Shown in pieces: positions 16,827 through 25,596 of a stretch of 64,000 nt of DNA; the stretch's first letter is position 1, and every line of letters begins with the position of its first letter. The notes under the pieces were generated by a model, which searched no databases, had not been told where the DNA came from, and saw nothing but the letters and a program-made list of their open reading frames with translations. This DNA comes from Martelella alba (GTDB lineage: Bacteria; Pseudomonadota; Alphaproteobacteria; Rhizobiales; Rhizobiaceae), in assembly GCF_006516955.1 (NCBI RefSeq), contig NZ_VHLG01000003.1:186001-250000 (forward strand), in the 5' to 3' direction. Made by a program: the position numbers and the translations under genes.

Positions 16827-16862
16827 GCCGGCAGGTCCAGCCTGCCGGCCCGTTTTCTTTTT
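16827..16862 (+). terminator. Intra-operon terminator/attenuator after the binding-protein gene
   Basis: GCCGGCAGG and CCTGCCGGC form a perfect 9-base stem with a 5-base loop, followed by a T-rich tract (TTTTCTTTTT). It sits between the binding-protein gene and the first permease gene. Partial read-through would give more binding protein than permease. Confidence 0.75.
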
Positions 16863-16882
16863 GCATCAAGACAGGGTTTGTC

Positions 16883-17749
16883 ATGGATATCTATCTGATT
16901 TTGCTGCTTGACGTCATCAACGGGGCCTCATCTCTGTTTCTCCTGTGCCTCGGGCTGGCGGTTATCTTCGGCATGATGAAAATCATCAATCTGGCGCATG
17001 GTGAATTCATCATGCTCGGTGCCTATGCCACGGTGATTTCTGCCAATGCTGGCGTCAATGTCTGGATTGCGATGCTGGTCATTGCACCCCTTTTCGTCGG
17101 CCTGTTCGGCCTTGTCGTCGAGCGCTGCCTGATCCGTTTTCTCTATGGCCGGCTGGTTGATTCCATGCTTGCCACCTGGGGGCTGAGCCTTCTGATCATC
17201 GGTGTCGTCACCACGATTTTCGGCAATACACAGAAGGGCATTCCAACCCCGCTCGGTGGCTTTTCCATCGGCGAATATCGGTCCAGCTATTACACATTGT
17301 TCCTGTTTTTCATGGCGCTTCTCTTGCTGGCGATCGTCTATGCGGTCATGCGCTATACCCGCCTCGGGCTCATCGCGCGGGCCACCATGCAGAACCCGGC
17401 CATGGCCAGCACGCTCGGCGTCAATCCGGCCTATGTCTATATGGGAACCTTCGCCGCCGGGTCGGCGATCTCCGGGCTTGCCGGCGGGCTTCTGGCGCCC
17501 GTTTCAGGCATCACGCCGGTGATGGGTAGCGCCTATATCGCCAAGGCTTTCATGACCGTGGTCGGCGGCGGTGCATCGATCCTGTCCGGCACTGTTTCCG
17601 CATCCGCACTGTTTGGCGCAATCAATCAGGTTGGCGCTTATTTCACCACGCCCGTCTATGGCGAGGTCATCGTCTTCACTGCCGCGATCATTCTTATCCG
17701 CCTTCTGCCGCAGGGCATTTCCGGCCGGTTCTTCAAAGGGAGGCTCTAG
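16883..17749 (+). CDS. Urea/amide-type ABC transporter permease (LivH/UrtB-like)
   Basis: The start at 16883 (MDIYLILLLDVINGASSLF) gives 288 residues with about eight membrane segments. The family hallmark INLAHGEFIMLGAYATV lies near residue 40, and ATMQNPAMASTLGVNP forms the cytoplasmic coupling region. It is one half of the inner-membrane channel for branched-chain amino acids, urea or short amides. Its stop overlaps the GTG start of the next permease by 1 base. Confidence 0.9.
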   Translation: MDIYLILLLDVINGASSLFLLCLGLAVIFGMMKIINLAHGEFIMLGAYATVISANAGVNVWIAMLVIAPLFVGLFGLVVERCLIRFLYGRLVDSMLATWGLSLLIIGVVTTIFGNTQKGIPTPLGGFSIGEYRSSYYTLFLFFMALLLLAIVYAVMRYTRLGLIARATMQNPAMASTLGVNPAYVYMGTFAAGSAISGLAGGLLAPVSGITPVMGSAYIAKAFMTVVGGGASILSGTVSASALFGAINQVGAYFTTPVYGEVIVFTAAIILIRLLPQGISGRFFKGRL

Positions 17750-18801
17750 TGACCTCACGTTTCAGCAAGGGCTTTGTCATTCAGGCAGCGGTCATCGGGC
17801 TTGCAGTCATCGCCATCGCCATCGCCCCGGCTCTGGTCGAGATCTTCACACTGATGCAGTTCACACTGTTTGCCAGCATGGCGGTTCTCGCCCTCAGCCT
17901 GGCCTTTATCTGGGGCTTTGGCGGCATATTGTGCTTCGGACAGACCTCGTTTTTCGGGCTTGGAGCCTATGCCTATGCGATTGCCGCGATCAATTTCCAG
18001 AATTCGACACCGGCGCTTTTCTTTGCCATTGCCGCTCCCTCGGTCTTCGCACTGATCCTTGGCTATTTCGTCTTTTACGGTCGGATTTCCGATGTCTATC
18101 TCGGCGTGATCACGCTCACCGTAACGCTGATCCTGTTCAACATCACCAATTCCACCTCGGGTGATCAGTACAGGATCGGCGATGCACTGATCGGCGGCTT
18201 TAACGGCATTCCGGCCGTACCCACCTTCAACTGGCCGGGCGCATCGGCCACGCCGCTGACGCTGGAACAATCCTGGTGGGTAACGGGTGGCGCGCTTCTG
18301 GTGATCTATGTCGGCCTGCGGGCGCTGCTTGCCAGCACGTTCGGGCGGATCGTCGTCGCCGTGCGCGAAAATGAAACCCGCGCCTCGCTGCTGGGCTACG
18401 ATCCGCGCGCCATCAAGCTTGCAACCTTCGTCATCGGCGGTGCCGTTGCCGGGCTTGCCGGAGCTTTCTATGTCAACTGGGGCGCCTTTGTCAGCCCGAC
18501 GATTTTCTCGCTGTCGCTGTCAGCGGAAATCATCATCTGGATCACCGTCGGCGGCATGGGAACCCTGCTTGGCCCGATCGTCGGCGCCGTGCTGATTGAA
18601 TATCTGGTGTCGAAAATCGGTTCGCAGCAGGTCTTCAATTCCAACCTGATCCTCGGTGCCATTCTTGTCGTCTTCGTATTGTTGCTGCCCAGGGGCATCG
18701 TTCCGGCGATCCGTGATCTGGCAATCGGTGTTGCGCGGCGGCTGAAGAGAAACAAGCCGGAGTTGCAGGCCGCGTCCGGTCAGCCGGTGGGGGCGGAGTG
18801 A
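17749..18801 (+). CDS. Urea/amide-type ABC transporter permease (LivM/UrtC-like)
   Basis: The gene starts with GTG at 17749 after AAAGGGAGG and encodes 350 residues. It has many membrane segments and the LivM-type features FGGILCFGQTSFFGLGAYAY and AVRENETRASLLGYDPRAIKLA, the coupling helix that meets the ATPases. It completes the permease heterodimer. The downstream ATPase gene begins one base after its stop. Confidence 0.9.
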   Translation: MTSRFSKGFVIQAAVIGLAVIAIAIAPALVEIFTLMQFTLFASMAVLALSLAFIWGFGGILCFGQTSFFGLGAYAYAIAAINFQNSTPALFFAIAAPSVFALILGYFVFYGRISDVYLGVITLTVTLILFNITNSTSGDQYRIGDALIGGFNGIPAVPTFNWPGASATPLTLEQSWWVTGGALLVIYVGLRALLASTFGRIVVAVRENETRASLLGYDPRAIKLATFVIGGAVAGLAGAFYVNWGAFVSPTIFSLSLSAEIIIWITVGGMGTLLGPIVGAVLIEYLVSKIGSQQVFNSNLILGAILVVFVLLLPRGIVPAIRDLAIGVARRLKRNKPELQAASGQPVGAE

Positions 18802-18802
18802 C

Positions 18803-19531
18803 ATGTCTGAACTTGTACCATTGCTGCAAACCGAACATCTGACCATGCGCTTTGGCGGCGTTGTCGCCAATGACGATATCAGCTTCACGCTTGAGGAGAT
18901 GGAACTGCGCTGCCTGATCGGGCCGAACGGTGCGGGAAAGAGCACCTTCTTCAAATCGCTGACCGGCCAGCAGAAGCCGACCTCCGGCACGATCGCCTTT
19001 CGCGGACAGCCCATTGCCGGAAAATTGCCGCATGAAATTGCCCGCATGGGAATCGGCATCAAGACGCAGGTGCCGAATGTTTTCAACGCGCTGTCTGTGC
19101 GCGAGAACATCTGGCTTGCGGCGAGGCGCAAGGCCATTCCGTCAAGGCTCGTCTCGGCAGTTGACGAGGTTTTGAGCCTGATCCGCCTTGAAGCCATGGC
19201 CGACAAGACGGTCGATACGCTGTCCCATGGTCAGCGTCAGTGGGTGGAGATCGGCATGGTGCTGGCCGGCGAGCCAGAGCTGATCCTGCTTGATGAACCG
19301 GCCGCCGGCATGACGGATGAGGAAACGGCGCTGACGGCGAAGATCATCCGCGACATCAACAAGTCCCGTGCCATCATCGTCGTCGAGCACGATATGGAAT
19401 TCATCAAGCAGATTGCCAAGACCGTCACTGTCTTTCATCAGGGCCGTGTGCTGATGGAGGATACGGTGGAGCGTGTGCTGGCCGACCAGCGTGTGCGTGA
19501 CGTCTATCTTGGCAAAAAGGAGGTCGCATGA
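18803..19531 (+). CDS. ABC transporter ATP-binding protein (LivG/UrtD-like)
   Basis: The 242-residue ATPase has Walker A GPNGAGKS, a signature LSHGQRQWVEIGMVLAG in the variant form common in UrtD, and Walker B LILLDEPAAGMTDEE followed by the H-loop VVEHDMEF. It powers the permease dimer together with the LivF-like subunit. The two ATPase genes overlap by 4 bases. Confidence 0.92.
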   Translation: MSELVPLLQTEHLTMRFGGVVANDDISFTLEEMELRCLIGPNGAGKSTFFKSLTGQQKPTSGTIAFRGQPIAGKLPHEIARMGIGIKTQVPNVFNALSVRENIWLAARRKAIPSRLVSAVDEVLSLIRLEAMADKTVDTLSHGQRQWVEIGMVLAGEPELILLDEPAAGMTDEETALTAKIIRDINKSRAIIVVEHDMEFIKQIAKTVTVFHQGRVLMEDTVERVLADQRVRDVYLGKKEVA

Positions 19532-20226
19532 GCGATTTTCTCACCGTCACCGACCTGCGCTCCGGTTATGGGCGCATTCCGATCCTGGCGGGCGTCAGCC
19601 TGACCATGAGACAGGGCGAATATCTCGGTATTCTCGGCCATAACGGCATGGGCAAGACAACGCTGATGCGGACACTGATGGGGCATTTGCCCGCAACTGG
19701 CGGCAAGGTGGTGTTTGGCGGTCGCGATATTACCGCGGCAAAGCCTTTCGAGCGTGCCCGCAACGGGCTGGGCCTTGTGCCTCAGGGCCGCGAGATCTTT
19801 CCGGCGCTGAGTGTGCTGGAAAATCTGCGCATGGGCCTTGCCGCAGCTCCCAGAGAAGACCTTTCCGTCATCGATGCGGTGCTGGAGGACTTTCCCCGGC
19901 TGAAGCGGCTTCTTGATCGGCGCGGCGGCGCGCTTTCCGGCGGTGAACAGCAATTGCTGGCGCTGGCACGATGCCTGTGCACAAAGCCGCGTCTCATCCT
20001 GCTGGATGAGCCGACCGAGGGTATTCAGCCGTCGATCATCGAGGAGATCATCGAAACGCTTCTGGCGCTGAAAGATCGCTGGGGCCTGTCGCTGATCGTC
20101 GTCGAGCAGAATCTGGAATTCATCACCGCGTTGTCGGATCGCGTGCTCAATATCCAGAAGGGCCGGATCACCGGCGAACTCGATCGGGACCGGATCCATG
20201 CCGGAGCATTTGACATGCTGATCTAG
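19528..20226 (+). CDS. ABC transporter ATP-binding protein (LivF/UrtE-like)
   Basis: This 232-residue protein has Walker A GHNGMGKTT, signature LSGGEQQLLALARCL and Walker B LILLDEPTEGIQPSII, the last being typical of the UrtE group. It is the second ATPase of the transporter. A GCGCTTGC/GCAAGCGC stem lies 9 bases after its stop and separates the transport genes from the amidase gene. Confidence 0.92.
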   Translation: MSDFLTVTDLRSGYGRIPILAGVSLTMRQGEYLGILGHNGMGKTTLMRTLMGHLPATGGKVVFGGRDITAAKPFERARNGLGLVPQGREIFPALSVLENLRMGLAAAPREDLSVIDAVLEDFPRLKRLLDRRGGALSGGEQQLLALARCLCTKPRLILLDEPTEGIQPSIIEEIIETLLALKDRWGLSLIVVEQNLEFITALSDRVLNIQKGRITGELDRDRIHAGAFDMLI

Positions 20227-20235
20227 CAGTAAGCC

Positions 20236-20265
20236 GCGCTTGCGGGACTTCGCGCCGGCAAGCGC
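20236..20265 (+). terminator. Hairpin between the LivF-like gene and the amidase gene
   Basis: GCGCTTGC and GCAAGCGC form an 8-base perfect stem around a 14-base loop. There is no T-tract. It may stabilise the upstream message or reduce read-through in the 94-base gap. Confidence 0.4.
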
Positions 20266-20320
20266 CACGCACCCAAAAACCGTTCTTTTGCAATCTTGTC
20301 TTCACAGGAAAGGATGACCT

Positions 20321-21835
20321 ATGTCTATCACTCGCCCAACGCCTGCCGATGTCGTCGAACTGGCATCGCAGCTTTACATGAAAATGTCGCTGGAAGAAGC
20401 GACGGCATATCAGTCGCTGATGGGCGGCATGCTGGATGCCTATGATGTGATCGACGCGCTGCCGAACCCGACACCGCCGGTCACCTATCCCCGCACCCCC
20501 GGCGCCAAGCCGTCGCCGGATGAAAACCAGTATGGCGCCTGGGCGATCAGGAGCGAGGTCAAGGGCGCGGCAGACGGCAAGCTTGCCGGAAAAACCGTTG
20601 TCCTGAAGGATAATGTTGCGCTCGCCGGCGTTCCGATGATGAATGGCTCGACAACGCTGGAAGGCTTTATTCCGGTGGCTGATGCGACCATTGTCACCCG
20701 TATGCTTGATGCCGGCGCCACCATTGCCGGCAAGGCCGTCTGCGAGCAGTTCTGCCTTTCCGGCGGCAGCCACACGTCCGATCCGGGCCCGGTTCACAAT
20801 CCCTATCGTCACGGCTATTCCGCTGGCGGCTCGTCCTCCGGCAGCGCCGCGTTGGTTTCCGCAGGTGAAGTCGATATGGCGATCGGCGGTGATCAGGGCG
20901 GCTCAATCCGTATTCCGTCTTCCTATTGCGGGACATATGGCATGAAGCCGACCCATGGCCTGGTGCCCTATACCGGTGTCATGCCGATCGAAAGCACGAT
21001 CGACCATACCGGTCCGATCGCGGCAAATGTTGCCGATAATGCGTTGCTTCTCGAAGTGCTGGCGGGTGCCGACGGGCTTGATCCGCGCCAGTATGCACCT
21101 CAGGTCTCTGCCTATACCGAAGCGCTCGGCAAGGGCGTGAAGGGCCTCAAGATCGGTCTGCTGAAGGAAGGGTTTGCCGTGGCGAACCTTCAGGATGGCG
21201 TCGATGAAAAGGTTCGTGCAGGTGCCGATCGTCTCGCTGCTCTCGGTGCCGAGGTCTCTGAGATCTCGATCCCGGAACATAATATCGCCCTTGCCGCCTG
21301 GAACCCGATCACGCTCGAAGGCTTCGTTGCCCAGATGATGCACGGCAATGGGATGGGCTTCAACTGGAAGGGACTTTATGATGTCGGCCTGCTGGATGCC
21401 CATTCGGCATGGCGTGAAAAGGCGGATGACCTGTCTGAGACGATGAAGCTGACCATGCTTGTCGGTCAATGGGGGCTTTCGCATTATCGTGGCCGCTATC
21501 ACGCCAAGGCCCGCAATATCGCGATTGCTGCCAAGGCAGCCTATGACCGCGTTTTCGGCGATTATGACCTCCTGCTGATGCCGACGTTGCCCTGCGTTGC
21601 GACACCGCTTCCGGGCAAGGATGCTCCGCTTGAAGAGATCATCACCCGCGCTTTCGAGATGACAGCGACGACGTGCCCCTTCGATGTGACTGGCCATCCG
21701 GCCATGTCCATTCCCTGCGGCTTGTCCGACGGTCTGCCTGTCGGCCTGATGCTGATCGGCCGGGACTATGCCGAGAAGACCATCTATCAGGCCGCCAGCG
21801 CCTTTGAGGCGGACGGTGACTGGAAGCACTTCTGA
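20321..21835 (+). CDS. Amidase-signature amidase, nitrile-hydratase-associated type
   Basis: The 504-residue enzyme has the Ser-cisSer-Lys core: Lys in [18 protein letters not shown] (about residue 96), [14 protein letters not shown] (about 170-180) and the nucleophile in [11 protein letters not shown] (about 197). The N-terminal helical extension and the segments TIDHTGPI and [16 protein letters not shown] match the enantioselective amidases found beside nitrile hydratase in Rhodococcus and other bacteria. It hydrolyses amides to acid and ammonia in the cytoplasm. No nitrile hydratase gene is seen; instead an amide-type transporter precedes it, so imported amides are the likely substrates. 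AGGAAAGGATG precedes the start. Confidence 0.92.
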   Translation: MSITRPTPADVVELASQLYMKMSLEEATAYQSLMGGMLDAYDVIDALPNPTPPVTYPRTPGAKPSPDENQYGAWAIRSEVKGAADGKLAGKTVVLKDNVALAGVPMMNGSTTLEGFIPVADATIVTRMLDAGATIAGKAVCEQFCLSGGSHTSDPGPVHNPYRHGYSAGGSSSGSAALVSAGEVDMAIGGDQGGSIRIPSSYCGTYGMKPTHGLVPYTGVMPIESTIDHTGPIAANVADNALLLEVLAGADGLDPRQYAPQVSAYTEALGKGVKGLKIGLLKEGFAVANLQDGVDEKVRAGADRLAALGAEVSEISIPEHNIALAAWNPITLEGFVAQMMHGNGMGFNWKGLYDVGLLDAHSAWREKADDLSETMKLTMLVGQWGLSHYRGRYHAKARNIAIAAKAAYDRVFGDYDLLLMPTLPCVATPLPGKDAPLEEIITRAFEMTATTCPFDVTGHPAMSIPCGLSDGLPVGLMLIGRDYAEKTIYQAASAFEADGDWKHF

Positions 21836-22134
21836 TGATCACCATCACCGCGATCATCCGGGCCAGGAAAGAGGCCGTGACGACAATGCGCGACGCATTG
21901 CTCGCTGTTGCCGGGCATGTGCGGGATAATGAGCCGGCGACTCGAGGCTTCTTCGTTGCGCAGGATGCTGAAGATCCGTGCGTGTTCACCACTTATGAAC
22001 GCTTTGCCGACCGTGAGGCGATGGACCGGCATAATGGTTCGGAGGCGGTTGCGCGGTTTTTCGCGATCGCCGAGCCGATCCTTGATGGCCCGGTGACGCT
22101 GATCACGGCGAATGAACTTTCCTTCAAGCCCTGA
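21835..22134 (+). CDS. Antibiotic-biosynthesis-monooxygenase (ABM) fold protein
   Basis: This small 99-residue protein has the ferredoxin-like ABM pattern: a beta strand ITAIIRARKEAVTTMRDALL, then EPATRGFFVAQDAEDPCVFTTYERFADREAMDRHN. Such proteins are dimeric and act as quinol monooxygenases, heme-degrading enzymes or small aldehyde/quinone-handling factors. The start overlaps the amidase stop (TGATG), so the two are translationally coupled. The function in amide catabolism is unknown. Confidence 0.8.
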   Translation: MITITAIIRARKEAVTTMRDALLAVAGHVRDNEPATRGFFVAQDAEDPCVFTTYERFADREAMDRHNGSEAVARFFAIAEPILDGPVTLITANELSFKP

Positions 22135-22139
22135 ACAAT

Positions 22140-22164
22140 GCCGCTGGCGGGTTTCGCCAGCGGC
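22140..22164 (+). terminator. Hairpin after the ABM gene
   Basis: GCCGCTGGCG and CGCCAGCGGC make a perfect 10-base stem with a GGTTT loop. Flanking CAATG and CATTG could extend it past a 1-base bulge. It starts 6 bases after the stop. There is no run of T, so read-through into the ALDH gene is likely. Confidence 0.55.
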
Positions 22165-22223
22165 CCATTGCATGCCGCGACGCTTGCGGCGGACAAAAAC
22201 AGTCATCAGAGAGACATCCGATC

Positions 22224-23723
22224 ATGAAGAAACCGGTCACACTCAACCGGCTCGGCGCGGCTGCCGCCCGCTTCGTCGCGCAGGACAAGAAACTCTATAT
22301 TGACGGTCAATGGCAGCCAGCTGCAGGCGGCGGCACGATTGCGGTTGTCGACCCGGCAACGGGTCTGCAATTTGACGCGGTTCCGGCAGGGGAGGCGGAG
22401 GATATCGATCGCGCCGTTCACGCCGCAAGGCGGGCCTTTGAGGCGGGGCCATGGGCTGAGATGACACCGGCTCAGCGCGGAAAGCTGGTCTGGAGACTCG
22501 GTGATCTGGTGGAAGAACATGCCGATGAACTGTCCGAGCTTGAGGCGCTTGACAATGGCAAGCCGGTGGGGGACGCCCGCAACGGCGATGTTGCCTTCTG
22601 CTATGATCTGCTGCGCTATATGGCAGGCTGGAGCACGAAGATCTGCGGCGAGACGATCCAGCTTTCCGCCGGGGCTCCGTTTCATGCCTATACGCTGCGC
22701 CAGCCAGTCGGCGTTTGCGGTCAGATCGTGCCGTGGAATTTCTCGCTGATGATGGCGGTATGGAAAATCGCGCCGGCGCTTGCCTGCGGCTGCACCGTGG
22801 TGCTGAAGCCGGCCGAGCAGACACCGCTGACAGCACTGCGGCTTGCCGAACTTGCCGAAGAGGCGGGCTTCCCGCCGGGCGTCCTCAATGTCGTGACCGG
22901 CTATGGCGAAACCGCCGGTGCAGCGCTTGCCGCCCATCCGGATGTCGACAAGATCGCCTTTACCGGTTCAACCGAGGTTGGCCGCAAGATCCTTGATGCA
23001 GCAAGGGGCAATCTGAAGAAGGTTTCGCTGGAACTTGGCGGCAAATCGCCGATGATTGTCTTTGCTGATGCTGACCCGGATATTGTCATCCCTGCCGTCG
23101 GTTACGGCATTTTCTACAATATGGGCCAGACCTGCTCGGCCGGAACGCGGCTCTATTTGCACAAGGATATTGCCGAAACGGTTCTTGAGGGCCTGAAAAG
23201 CTTTGCGCAATCGCTCGTCGTGGGCGTCGGTCTTGATCCGGCAACCCAGATTGGCCCCCTGGTCTCCGAAGAGCAGTTCGAACGCGTCAAAGCCTATATC
23301 GCTGCGGGCATGAAGGAAGGCGCCACGCTTTATTGCGGTGGCGGCCGTGTCGGCGAGGAGGGCTATTTCATCGCTCCGACGATCCTCACCGATACCACCG
23401 AGGACATGTCCGTGGTGCGCGAGGAAATTTTCGGGCCGGTTCTGGTTGTATCGACCTTTGATGATGATGGTATCGATGTTGTGCTGAAAAAGGCAAATGA
23501 CACGATTTACGGCCTGGCCGGCAGCATCTTCACCCGCGATGTCAGCCGTGCGCACAGAACGGCCGCCAGGCTGAAGGCTGGCACGATCGGCATCAACACC
23601 CATCATGTCATCGATCCGGCCCTGCCCTTTGGCGGCTTCAAACAGTCCGGCTGGGGCCGCGAACAGGGGCGTGAGGCGATCCTGCTTTACACCGAAGTGA
23701 AATCCATTGGCGTTGCGCTGTAG
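22224..23723 (+). CDS. Aldehyde dehydrogenase (NAD(P)-dependent)
   Basis: The 499-residue protein is a class I/II-like ALDH. It has PWNFSLMMAVWKIAPAL for the active-site funnel, FTGSTEVGRKI for the coenzyme fold, the general-base Glu in LELGGKSPMIV (about 270) and the catalytic Cys in GQTCSAGTRLY (about 303). It oxidises an aldehyde to a carboxylic acid in the cytoplasm. The alcohol dehydrogenase gene follows by 7-16 bases, so the pair could run alcohol to aldehyde to acid. The link to amide use is positional only. Confidence 0.92.
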   Translation: MKKPVTLNRLGAAAARFVAQDKKLYIDGQWQPAAGGGTIAVVDPATGLQFDAVPAGEAEDIDRAVHAARRAFEAGPWAEMTPAQRGKLVWRLGDLVEEHADELSELEALDNGKPVGDARNGDVAFCYDLLRYMAGWSTKICGETIQLSAGAPFHAYTLRQPVGVCGQIVPWNFSLMMAVWKIAPALACGCTVVLKPAEQTPLTALRLAELAEEAGFPPGVLNVVTGYGETAGAALAAHPDVDKIAFTGSTEVGRKILDAARGNLKKVSLELGGKSPMIVFADADPDIVIPAVGYGIFYNMGQTCSAGTRLYLHKDIAETVLEGLKSFAQSLVVGVGLDPATQIGPLVSEEQFERVKAYIAAGMKEGATLYCGGGRVGEEGYFIAPTILTDTTEDMSVVREEIFGPVLVVSTFDDDGIDVVLKKANDTIYGLAGSIFTRDVSRAHRTAARLKAGTIGINTHHVIDPALPFGGFKQSGWGREQGREAILLYTEVKSIGVAL

Positions 23724-23739
23724 GAACAGGGTGAAAACC

Positions 23740-24810
23740 GTGAAAACAAAAAGCTATCAACTGCGCTGCTACGGCACGGAGCCGGAACCTGTCACCCATG
23801 AGCTGCGTATGCCGGAAGGGCGCGAACTCGTTCTAGAGGTCGAGTTTGCCGGTGTCTGCCATTCGGATGTTTATATCATGGAGGGCTATCAGGATTTGGG
23901 TGATGGCGAGCGGATCGATTTCGCCGAAAGCAGCATGCCGATTCCGCTGACCATGGGACATGAGATCGTTGGTCGCGTTGTTGCCGCCGGACCCGATGCC
24001 GATCCGTCGCTCATCGGTGCGCGGCGTCTTGTCTATCCGTGGATCGGCTGCGGGCGCTGCCGATCCTGTCGTGCCGGGTTTGAGAACCATTGCGAAACGC
24101 CGGGCACGCTCGGCATTTTCGCGCAGGGCGGCTATGCGCGCCATGTCATCGTGCCGGAAGGCCGCTATCTCGTTGACATTGGCGGTATCGATCCTGCCTG
24201 GGCAAGCACGCTGGCCTGTTCCGGGCTCACCGTTTTCAGCGCGCTCCGGCAATTGATGCCGGTGAAGCCGGAAAGCAGCATCGCCATTATCGGGGCAGGG
24301 GGACTTGGTTTGATGGCGGTGGCCGTGGCAAAGGCGCTTGGGCTTGAGAAGATCATTGTCTGCGATGTGTCTGATGACAGGTTGACGGTGGCGCAGGAAC
24401 TCGGCGCCAGTGCCGTCGTCAATACGCAGGATGCGGTTGATGTGTCGGCAACCTTGAGAGAAGCCAGCGAGGATAGTCTTTATGGTGTGCTCGATACGGT
24501 CGGCCTTCCGGCAACGATGAACCTTGCCATCGACAGTGTGATGAAGGGTGCGAAGATCGTGCTGATCGGCCTTCAGGGCGGGCGTATCCCGCTGCCGCTG
24601 CCGACCCTGCCGTTCAAGGCGCTGTCGCTGATCGGCACCTATACGGGCTCGCTGGGCGAGCTGGAGGCGCTGGTCGCTCTGGCACGCGAGGGAAGGCTTG
24701 AGGCGATGCCAGTCTGGCGTCGGGAAATGTCCTGCCTTTGCGACTCGCTTACACGATTGAAGCAGAGGCAGGTCGTCGGGCGGATCGTGCTTTCGCCGGA
24801 AACTGTGTGA
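23740..24810 (+). CDS. Zinc-dependent alcohol dehydrogenase
   Basis: The preferred start is GTG at 23740 (356 residues), 8 bases after AGGGTG; GTG at 23731 is possible. Catalytic zinc ligands are in GVCHSDVYIMEG and the GHEIVG segment. Four closely spaced Cys in GCGRCRSCRAGFENHC form the structural zinc site. The coenzyme motif is GAGGLGLMAVAVA. It is a medium-chain ADH that would interconvert an alcohol and the aldehyde used by the preceding ALDH. It is the last gene of the plus-strand run and is convergent with the XRE-cupin gene. Confidence 0.92.
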   Translation: MKTKSYQLRCYGTEPEPVTHELRMPEGRELVLEVEFAGVCHSDVYIMEGYQDLGDGERIDFAESSMPIPLTMGHEIVGRVVAAGPDADPSLIGARRLVYPWIGCGRCRSCRAGFENHCETPGTLGIFAQGGYARHVIVPEGRYLVDIGGIDPAWASTLACSGLTVFSALRQLMPVKPESSIAIIGAGGLGLMAVAVAKALGLEKIIVCDVSDDRLTVAQELGASAVVNTQDAVDVSATLREASEDSLYGVLDTVGLPATMNLAIDSVMKGAKIVLIGLQGGRIPLPLPTLPFKALSLIGTYTGSLGELEALVALAREGRLEAMPVWRREMSCLCDSLTRLKQRQVVGRIVLSPETV

Positions 24811-24822
24811 GGCAGAAAGCTG

Positions 24823-25455
24823 TCAGCCGCGCAAGGGGCTGACGACATTGGAGCAAACCCACAGGATGGTTGCCGGCTGCTCCGATGTACTGACCAGCGC
24901 GTGGCCCATCATGCTGTCGAAATAGCAGCTGTCACCGGCCTCCAGTTCTGAAGGCGCGTAGAGCTCTGTGAACAGGGTCAGCCTGCCATCGAGAACATAG
25001 ATGAATTCCTCGCCTGCATGGGTGGAGAAGGGGACGAATTCCTCGACCGAGCGGGCATTCACCTTGGTCAGCAGGGGGACGAGCTTCTTGTTGGCGATAT
25101 CGGCACAGAGCAGCTCATATTCATAGTGCTGTGTTTCCATTTTCGCGCCGCCATCTTTACGGGTAATGGCGCGGCGGCCGGAGATCGGCGCACTGGGCTT
25201 ATGGGCGAAAAGTTCGGAAACGTCGACACCAAGGCCGGCTGCGAGCGACAGGATGGTCTCATAGGTCGGCGACATCTGGCCGTTCTCGATTTTCGAGAGC
25301 GTAGAGGGTGCGAGCCCGCTTTTCTCTGCCAGTTCCGCCATGCTTAATCCCTCATCCTGACGCAGCTGACGTACCGTCATGGCCAATGCCTGATCAGAAT
25401 GCCTCGAATGCCTGCGACCCTGCCCCCCGTTTTCACCCATATCAAGACCTTTCAA
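24823..25455 (-). CDS. XRE-cupin transcriptional regulator
   Basis: This 210-residue protein has an N-terminal XRE helix-turn-helix (LRQDEGLSMAELAEKSGLAP, then STLSKIENG, about residues 30-60) and a C-terminal cupin domain (THAGEEFIYVLDGRLTLF). The family includes PuuR-like regulators in which a small ligand binds the cupin. It is encoded 12 bases from the convergent ADH gene. The neighbouring ALDH/ADH pair and the Ldh-family gene are likely targets, but no operator could be assigned. A start at 25440 is also possible. Confidence 0.88.
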   Translation of the reverse strand: MKGLDMGENGGQGRRHSRHSDQALAMTVRQLRQDEGLSMAELAEKSGLAPSTLSKIENGQMSPTYETILSLAAGLGVDVSELFAHKPSAPISGRRAITRKDGGAKMETQHYEYELLCADIANKKLVPLLTKVNARSVEEFVPFSTHAGEEFIYVLDGRLTLFTELYAPSELEAGDSCYFDSMMGHALVSTSEQPATILWVCSNVVSPLRG

Positions 25456-25596
25456 CTTGTCGTTTCACACCGCAATAACCTGCGCTTGCGCATTGTTCAA
25501 TTCCGTTTCCGATCATCGCAGGCTCATCCTTTTGGAACGAAGCGACTGCCTACCGCATGATCTGGTCCGTTTCGCAGTGCAATTCACGACCGCCCG

